Source: Bradyrhizobium sp. CCBAU 051011 (GTDB lineage Bacteria > Pseudomonadota > Alphaproteobacteria > Rhizobiales > Xanthobacteraceae). From it: DNA of 64,000 nucleotides. Location: the NCBI RefSeq assembly GCF_009930815.1, contig NZ_CP022222.1, forward strand, positions 7,172,501-7,236,500. The letters run 5' to 3'. Shown here in pieces: positions 58,904 through 64,000 of this stretch (the stretch's first letter is position 1; each line of letters begins with the position of its first letter). The notes below the pieces were generated by a model, which was given only the letters and a program-made list of their open reading frames with translations, had not been told where the DNA came from and ran no database searches. A program made the position numbers and the translations under genes.

Positions 58904-59752
58904 TCACCAAACCATAAGACCGCGGCCGACGCCATCGGCGCCGCCCCGCAGAAGGCCGAAAAGTGCCGCCACGACGACGGCTGCGACAAATCCATCCAGG
59001 CGATCCATTAGTCCGCCGTGGCCGGGAATAATGTGACTTGAGTCCTTTACGCCAAAACGCCGCTTCACGGCGGATTCGAAGAGATCGCCGAGCTGCGAAG
59101 CCACCGAGAGGACCCCCGCAAGCATCAATAGCGGCCCGATTCTGCCCAGATCGAACACCGCAAACCCGATTGCCACGGCGAGGCTGGCGGCAAAACCGCC
59201 GATGGCGCCCGCCCAGGTCTTTTTCGGGCTGACGCGCGGCCAGAGTTTCGGCCCGCCGATGCCGCGGCCCGCAAAATAGCCGCCGCTGTCGGTGACCCAC
59301 ACGATCAGCAGCACGAACATCAGGGCGGCAAAGCCCTTCACGGAATCGAGACGCACCAGCACCGAGGCAATTTCGGCCGCCGCCGCGTACAAAAAGCCCG
59401 CCGCCGCCCAGTTTCGCCGTTCCGGGGCGATCGCCACAACCGCGACGAAACCAACCGCCAACACAATCAGCGCGGCATCGAGCCGGCCAAACGCAAAGCA
59501 AATTCCGGCAATCGCAAGCGCCGCCACGCCGGGCACGATCACACGCATCGCGCCGGCGAGACCAACGATTGCCAGCCATTCCACAAACAGGCCGATCGCC
59601 GCCAGCGTCACCAGCGCGGCCCACAGAAAGCCGCCCGCATAGGCGATGGCGACCGCTAGCGGGATCAGTACCGCGGCGGCGGCGATGCGCATCACGAGAT
59701 TGCGCGAATCGGGTGCGCTTGCTGCCGCCGGCGCGGCCTCGGGCTCGGTCAC
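58904..59752 (-). CDS. cdsA: Phosphatidate cytidylyltransferase
   Basis: A GTG at 59752 overlaps the uppS stop by 4 bases (GTGA) and gives 282 residues. The longer open frame upstream is a shadow of uppS. About eight membrane helices end in the family signature region [20 protein letters not shown] followed by MDRLD. It makes CDP-diacylglycerol from phosphatidate and CTP at the inner membrane, the branch point for phospholipids. Confidence 0.95.
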   Translation of the reverse strand: MTEPEAAPAAASAPDSRNLVMRIAAAAVLIPLAVAIAYAGGFLWAALVTLAAIGLFVEWLAIVGLAGAMRVIVPGVAALAIAGICFAFGRLDAALIVLAVGFVAVVAIAPERRNWAAAGFLYAAAAEIASVLVRLDSVKGFAALMFVLLIVWVTDSGGYFAGRGIGGPKLWPRVSPKKTWAGAIGGFAASLAVAIGFAVFDLGRIGPLLMLAGVLSVASQLGDLFESAVKRRFGVKDSSHIIPGHGGLMDRLDGFVAAVVVAALFGLLRGGADGVGRGLMVW

Positions 59753-60510
59753 GATCCGGTTTTCGCGGCCAGACCGCCGAAACGGCGTTCCCGTCTGGCA
59801 TATTCGGCAATGGCGCTTTCGAGCGCGGCCTTGTCGAAATCCGGCCAGTGGATCGGCACGAACACGAGTTCGCTGTAAGCCGCCTGCCACATCAGGAAGT
59901 TCGACAGCCGCTGCTCGCCGCTGGTGCGAATGATCAGGTCGGGATCGGGAATGTCGGGCGCATCGAGATATTGCCCGAGTGCATCGGCATCGATCGATGC
60001 CGGATCGCGCTTGCCCTCGGCCACCTCGCGCGCCAAGCGCTGCGCGGCGCCGGCGATTTCCTGGCGCGATCCGTAATTGAACGCGACCACGAGGTTGAGC
60101 TTGGTGTTGGTCTTGGTCAGTTCCTCGGCTTCGTTCAGCAGCGTGCAGATGTCGGGCTCCAGCCCTTCCCGCTCGCCGATCACGCGCACGCGGACGCCGT
60201 CGCTATGCAGCGTCGCCAGATCGTTGCGGATGAATCGGCGCAGCAGGCCGAACAGGTCGCCGATTTCGGTCGCCGGCCGCGACCAGTTTTCGGAACTGAA
60301 CGAAAAGATCGTCAGATAGAGGACGCCGAGTTCATGGGCGGCGCGAACCACGCGACGCAGCGCGTCGACGCCGCGGCGGTGGCCTTCGGCGCGCGGCAAG
60401 CCGCGCGCTGCCGCCCAGCGCCCATTTCCGTCCATGATGATCGCCACATGCAACGGGACGGATCGGTCAGATCCTTCCGTGGCGGGGGCGGCGGCGTTCG
60501 GCATCATCAA
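59749..60510 (-). CDS. uppS: Undecaprenyl diphosphate synthase (isoprenyl transferase)
   Basis: The 253-residue cis-prenyltransferase has the catalytic Asp in [65 protein letters not shown] and a final [19 protein letters not shown] with [12 protein letters not shown]. It builds the C55 carrier for peptidoglycan and O-antigen. The order frr - uppS - cdsA - dxr is the standard bacterial superoperon arrangement. Confidence 0.97.
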   Translation of the reverse strand: MMMPNAAAPATEGSDRSVPLHVAIIMDGNGRWAAARGLPRAEGHRRGVDALRRVVRAAHELGVLYLTIFSFSSENWSRPATEIGDLFGLLRRFIRNDLATLHSDGVRVRVIGEREGLEPDICTLLNEAEELTKTNTKLNLVVAFNYGSRQEIAGAAQRLAREVAEGKRDPASIDADALGQYLDAPDIPDPDLIIRTSGEQRLSNFLMWQAAYSELVFVPIHWPDFDKAALESAIAEYARRERRFGGLAAKTGS

Positions 60511-60546
60511 TATTCCAGGACCAGTCTCAACTCTTCAACGTTGCCT

Positions 60547-61110
60547 TCAAACGGTGAGGATTTCCTTTTCCTTCGCCGCCAGCAACTGATCGATTTCCGC
60601 AATCATTCCGTCGGTCGCCTTCTGCACATCGTTGGCGAGCCGCTCCTGATCGTCCTCGGAAATCTCATGATTCTTCTCGAGCTTCTTGACGATATCGAGC
60701 CCGTCGCGGCGGACATGGCGAACCGCAACCTTGGCAGCTTCGGCGTATTTATGCGCGACCTTGACCAGTTCCTTGCGCCGTTCCTCATTGAGCTCGGGAA
60801 TCCGCAGGCGCAGCACCTGCCCTTCGGTCGCCGGCGACAGGCCAAGATTGGAATCGACGATGGCCTTTTCGACGGCTTTCACCATCGACTTGTCCCATAC
60901 CTGCACAGAGAGCAGGCGCGGCTCGGGCACGCTGACGGTCGCGAGCTGGTTGAGCGGCATATGCGTGCCATAGGCATCGACCTGCACCGGCTCCAGCATG
61001 GACGCCGCCGCGCGGCCGGTCCGCAATCCGCCCAACTCGTGCTTGAGCGAGTTAGTGGCGCCTTGCATGCGGCGCTTCAATTCGTTGATGTCAAAACCGG
61101 GCGTGGGCAT
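60547..61110 (-). CDS. frr: Ribosome recycling factor
   Basis: The 187-residue two-domain protein is a three-helix bundle with an inserted small domain. Typical segments are [82 protein letters not shown] and the end [10 protein letters not shown]. With EF-G it splits post-termination ribosomes. It lies 36 bases upstream of uppS and 70 bases downstream of pyrH. Confidence 0.98.
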   Translation of the reverse strand: MPTPGFDINELKRRMQGATNSLKHELGGLRTGRAAASMLEPVQVDAYGTHMPLNQLATVSVPEPRLLSVQVWDKSMVKAVEKAIVDSNLGLSPATEGQVLRLRIPELNEERRKELVKVAHKYAEAAKVAVRHVRRDGLDIVKKLEKNHEISEDDQERLANDVQKATDGMIAEIDQLLAAKEKEILTV

Positions 61111-61180
61111 AACACTCTCCCCTCCTTAGAAAACCAGCCGCCGGCATCAAAAGCTGGCGGTTCGAAGCAGCACCAGCCTG

Positions 61181-61897
61181 TCAGCCGGCAACCACCGTGC
61201 CGTGGCCGGTCCCGCGCAGGATCGCGCCGATCGAACCCGGCTCGGCGATCGAGAATACGATGATAGGCAGTGACGTCTCGCGGGCAAGCGCGAATGCTGT
61301 CGCATCCATCACCTTGTAGTCGCCGGCGATCGCCTGCGAATGCGTCAAACGGTCAAAACGCTTGGCCGACGGGTCTTTTTTGGGATCGGCGCTGTAAACG
61401 CCGTCGACATTGGTAGCTTTGAGCACCGCCTGCGCCCCGATCTCGGCCGCCCGCAGCACCGCCGTGGTGTCGGTGGTAAAGAACGGATTGCCGGTTCCGC
61501 CGCCGAGCAGCACGATTCGTCCATCCGCGAGGTATTTGTGCGCTGCACTGCGGGTGAACAGCTCGGAAATCTCGGGCATCACGAAGGCCGAGAGCGTCCG
61601 CGCCGGCGCACCCTTGCGCTCGATCGCCGCCTCCAGCGCCAGGCAGTTCATCATGGTGGCGAGCATGCCCATGGTGTCGCCGGTCGGACGCGACACACCG
61701 CGCGAGGACACTTCCACGCCGCGAACGATGTTGCCGCCGCCGATCACGACGGCCACCTCGACGCCGAGCTTCTTGGCCGCGATCAGGTCGTCGGCGATGC
61801 GATCAACGGTGGGCTGGTCGATGCCGAAGGACTGGCTGCCTGCGAGATACTCGCCCGAGAGCTTGATCACGACGCGACGATAGACCGGCTCAGCCAT
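61181..61897 (-). CDS. pyrH: UMP kinase
   Basis: The 238-residue amino-acid-kinase-fold hexameric enzyme phosphorylates UMP to UDP. It shows [83 protein letters not shown] and the final [16 protein letters not shown]. It supplies the UTP pool used by pyrG. It lies between tsf and frr. Confidence 0.98.
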   Translation of the reverse strand: MAEPVYRRVVIKLSGEYLAGSQSFGIDQPTVDRIADDLIAAKKLGVEVAVVIGGGNIVRGVEVSSRGVSRPTGDTMGMLATMMNCLALEAAIERKGAPARTLSAFVMPEISELFTRSAAHKYLADGRIVLLGGGTGNPFFTTDTTAVLRAAEIGAQAVLKATNVDGVYSADPKKDPSAKRFDRLTHSQAIAGDYKVMDATAFALARETSLPIIVFSIAEPGSIGAILRGTGHGTVVAG

Positions 61898-61968
61898 TGC
61901 TTATCGCTTTCCTCTCCCGCGCAGGCGACTTCCGGCGCGGCCGCGCCGGAAGACTAGTACCGCAGCGG

Positions 61969-62892
61969 TTACTTCTTGCCGCTGGCCGCCGCGACTTCGG
62001 CCGCGAAATCGGATTCCTGCTTTTCGATTCCTTCGCCGAGAGCATAGCGCACAAATCCGGCAATCTTCACCGGCGCGCCGACCTTGCCTTCAGATTCCTT
62101 GACCGCCTGCGCGACCGACTTGCCGGTGTCGTGGATGAACGCCTGATCCAGCAGGCAGACTTCCTTGTAATAGGTCTTGAGGCCGGACTCGACGATCTTC
62201 TCGATCACGTTGTCGGGCTTGCCCTGCTGGCGGTACTTGTCGGCCAGCACGTCCTTTTCGCGCTTCACGATCTCGGGGTCGAGGCCGGACGGATCCAGCG
62301 CCTGCGGATTGGTCGCGGCGACGTGCATCGCAAGCTGGCGGCCGAGCTGAGCAAGTTCATCGGTCTTGCCGGCCGATTCCAGCGCGACCAGCACGCCCAT
62401 CTTGCCGGCGCCGTCGATCACGGCGCCATGGACGTAGCTCGACACCACGCCCTTGCCGACCTCGAGCGAGGCCGCACGGCGCAGCGACATGTTCTCGCCG
62501 ATGGTCGCGATCGCGTCCGAAATCGCGGTCTCGACGGTGACGTCGCCGACCTTCGCGGCCTTGATCTTCTCGACGTCGGCGCCGTTGTGGAGCGCGACCT
62601 GGGCGATCATCTTGACGAGGCCCTGGAACTGCTCGTTGCGAGCCACGAAGTCGGTCTCCGAATTGACCTCGACCACGACGCCCTTGGGGCCCGAGGTCAC
62701 GGCGCCGATCAGGCCTTCGGCCGCGACACGGCCAGCCTTTTTCGCAGCCTTCGACAGGCCCTTCTTGCGCAGCCAATCCTGCGCGGCCTGCATGTCGCCG
62801 GAGGTTTCGGTGAGGGCTGCCTTGCAGTCCATCATGCCTGCGCCGGTCGACTCGCGCAGTTCCTTGACCATCGCCGCCGTGATCGTTGCCAT
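61969..62892 (-). CDS. tsf: Elongation factor Ts
   Basis: The 307-residue product starts at [20 protein letters not shown]. It contains the hallmark [49 protein letters not shown] and two coiled subdomains in the C-terminal half. It is the guanine-nucleotide exchange factor of EF-Tu. The open frame extends upstream to 62934, but homology starts at 62892. It follows rpsB by 132 bases. Confidence 0.98.
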   Translation of the reverse strand: MATITAAMVKELRESTGAGMMDCKAALTETSGDMQAAQDWLRKKGLSKAAKKAGRVAAEGLIGAVTSGPKGVVVEVNSETDFVARNEQFQGLVKMIAQVALHNGADVEKIKAAKVGDVTVETAISDAIATIGENMSLRRAASLEVGKGVVSSYVHGAVIDGAGKMGVLVALESAGKTDELAQLGRQLAMHVAATNPQALDPSGLDPEIVKREKDVLADKYRQQGKPDNVIEKIVESGLKTYYKEVCLLDQAFIHDTGKSVAQAVKESEGKVGAPVKIAGFVRYALGEGIEKQESDFAAEVAAASGKK

Positions 62893-62991
62893 CGTCGAAT
62901 ATCCTTCTTGCCTGTTAGCCACGGGCAACGGCACGGTTTGCGCCGGCCGCCGTCAGCTACAGGGAATGCCGTAATCTGGGGAGCAGAACCG

Positions 62992-63012
62992 GTGGCCGGA
63001 AGACCCGGCCAC
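62992..63012 (-). terminator. Hairpin in the rpsB-tsf intergenic region
   Basis: GTGGCCGG (62992-62999) pairs with CCGGCCAC (63005-63012), an 8-bp stem with a 5-base loop just after the rpsB stop. No T-run follows on the minus strand, so it is better seen as a processing or attenuation structure between rpsB and tsf. Confidence 0.4.
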
Positions 63013-63024
63013 GCGGCGTAACAA

Positions 63025-64000
63025 TTATTCCGCTTCCGCGGTCAGCGTCTTGGCCTGGGCGACCCAGGCATCGGCGCGGCTCGGAAGACCAACCTCTTCA
63101 CCGATCTTGTGCGCGGTGTCGTGATCGAGCTCGGCGAGCTGCCAGTAGTGGAAGATGCCGAGGTCGTTGAGCTTCTTCTCGATGGTACCAGACACGCCGG
63201 TGAGCTTCTTGAGGTTGTCGGCGGTGCCGCGCGGACCGGCCAGCCCCTGGAAGCCGGCCGGCTGCGGAGCCGCCGGAACTTCCTCGCGAACCGGCTGAAC
63301 CGCGGCGCCGATGTCGATGCCGGAATCGCCCTGCGCGCGCGAAATGCCGTCGATGGCGGCGCGGGCCACCAGATCGCAATACAGCGAAATGGCGCGGCCG
63401 GCGTCGTCATTGCCCGGCACCACGAAGGTGATGCCCTTGGGGTCGGAGTTGGTGTCGACGATGGCGGCAACGGGAATGTTGAGCCGCTGCGCTTCCTGGA
63501 TCGCGATGTCTTCCTTGTTGGTGTCGATCACGAAGATCATGTCGGGAAGCCCGCCCATGTCCTTGATGCCGCCGAGCGAGCGGTCGAGCTTGTCGCGCTC
63601 GCGCTGCAGCGTCAGCCGCTCCTTCTTGGTATAGGAGTTGGCTTCGCCCGACGAGAGCACCTCATCGAGGTGACGCAGGCGCTTGATCGAACCCGAGATC
63701 GTCTTCCAGTTGGTCAGCGTGCCGCCGAGCCAGCGCGAGTTGACGAAATACTGCGCCGAGCGCTTGGCCGCGTCGGCCACGCCGTCCTGCGCCTGACGTT
63801 TGGTGCCGACGAACAGGATGCGGCCGCCCTTGGCGACGGTGTCGGACACCGCCTGCAGTGCACGATGCAGCATCGGCACGGTCTGGGCGAGGTCGATGAT
63901 GTGGATGTTGTTGCGGGCACCGAAGATGTAATCCGCCATCTTCGGATTCCAGCGGTGCGATTGGTGACCAAAGTGAACGCCAGCTTCGAGGAGCTGACGC
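63025..64000 (-). CDS. rpsB: 30S ribosomal protein S2 (partial, start beyond the window)
   Basis: About 325 codons are present. The frame is open to the right edge, where the sequence reads [20 protein letters not shown], which is residues near 8-27 of S2, so only a few N-terminal codons are missing. Other signatures are [60 protein letters not shown] and [14 protein letters not shown]. The C-terminal extension with a helix-hairpin-like segment ([29 protein letters not shown]) is characteristic of Rhizobiales S2. Confidence 0.97.
   Translation of the reverse strand, partial: RQLLEAGVHFGHQSHRWNPKMADYIFGARNNIHIIDLAQTVPMLHRALQAVSDTVAKGGRILFVGTKRQAQDGVADAAKRSAQYFVNSRWLGGTLTNWKTISGSIKRLRHLDEVLSSGEANSYTKKERLTLQRERDKLDRSLGGIKDMGGLPDMIFVIDTNKEDIAIQEAQRLNIPVAAIVDTNSDPKGITFVVPGNDDAGRAISLYCDLVARAAIDGISRAQGDSGIDIGAAVQPVREEVPAAPQPAGFQGLAGPRGTADNLKKLTGVSGTIEKKLNDLGIFHYWQLAELDHDTAHKIGEEVGLPSRADAWVAQAKTLTAEAE

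Overview
The window looks like a chromosomal segment of a Bradyrhizobium-type alphaproteobacterium (Rhizobiales). This rests on high GC, many GTG/TTG starts, the alphaproteobacterial GTTC-N7-GTTC SOS box ahead of lexA, the fused backbone order described below, and several copies of dispersed repeats typical of this genus (GTCATTGCGAG-ended palindromic elements, GGTGGGCAAAGC elements, and an element ending GATCATGCTC). I saw no rRNA, tRNA, CRISPR array or prophage.

Two housekeeping backbones are joined here. The left one runs pdhA - ftsB - eno - kdsA - pyrG - secG - tpiA - ppiD-like - trpD - trpC - moaC, then moeA - lexA - comEC - gltX - gltA. The right one is the envelope and translation superoperon on the minus strand: rpsB - tsf - pyrH - frr - uppS - cdsA - dxr - rseP - bamA - lpxD - fabZ - lpxA - lpxI - lpxB. 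It couples ribosome and translation factors, the undecaprenyl carrier, phospholipid precursors, outer-membrane protein assembly and lipid A synthesis, often with 4-base start/stop overlaps.

Accessory material sits almost entirely at the junctions of this backbone. At 1-4.5 kb there is a complete 1051-bp IS481-like element inserted in a dispersed repeat, plus two oxidoreductases. At 6-10 kb there is a Tat-exported Vgb-like beta-propeller translationally coupled to a cytochrome c, then queF, a HAD phosphatase, a secreted unknown and an MFS exporter. At 14.9-16.4 kb lies an XRE-cupin regulator that appears to be leaderless. At 21.8-32 kb an approximately 10 kb block splits moaC from moeA and holds a GGDEF-EAL protein, repeats, a low-GC two-ORF unit, a low-complexity secreted protein, a CtpA protease, an old-yellow-enzyme homologue and a YihX-like phosphatase. 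At 37.4-43.2 kb a second block splits comEC from gltX and carries a type I glutamine synthetase paralogue bracketed by a duplicated gene fragment, plus glnS. At 46.2-47.6 kb there is an SPW-repeat protein, a truncated MFS pseudogene and a repeat. At 50.5-52 kb two secreted proteins split lpxA from fabZ.

The most unusual points are the glutamine synthetase paralogue between a gene and its truncated duplicate; the overlapping or frameshifted low-GC ORF pair at 25.9-26.6 kb; the putative leaderless XRE promoter with a 20-bp-spaced direct repeat; the Vgb-like/cytochrome c pair; and the exactly delimited IS insertion into a palindromic repeat. No single locus is clearly a new defence or secretion system.
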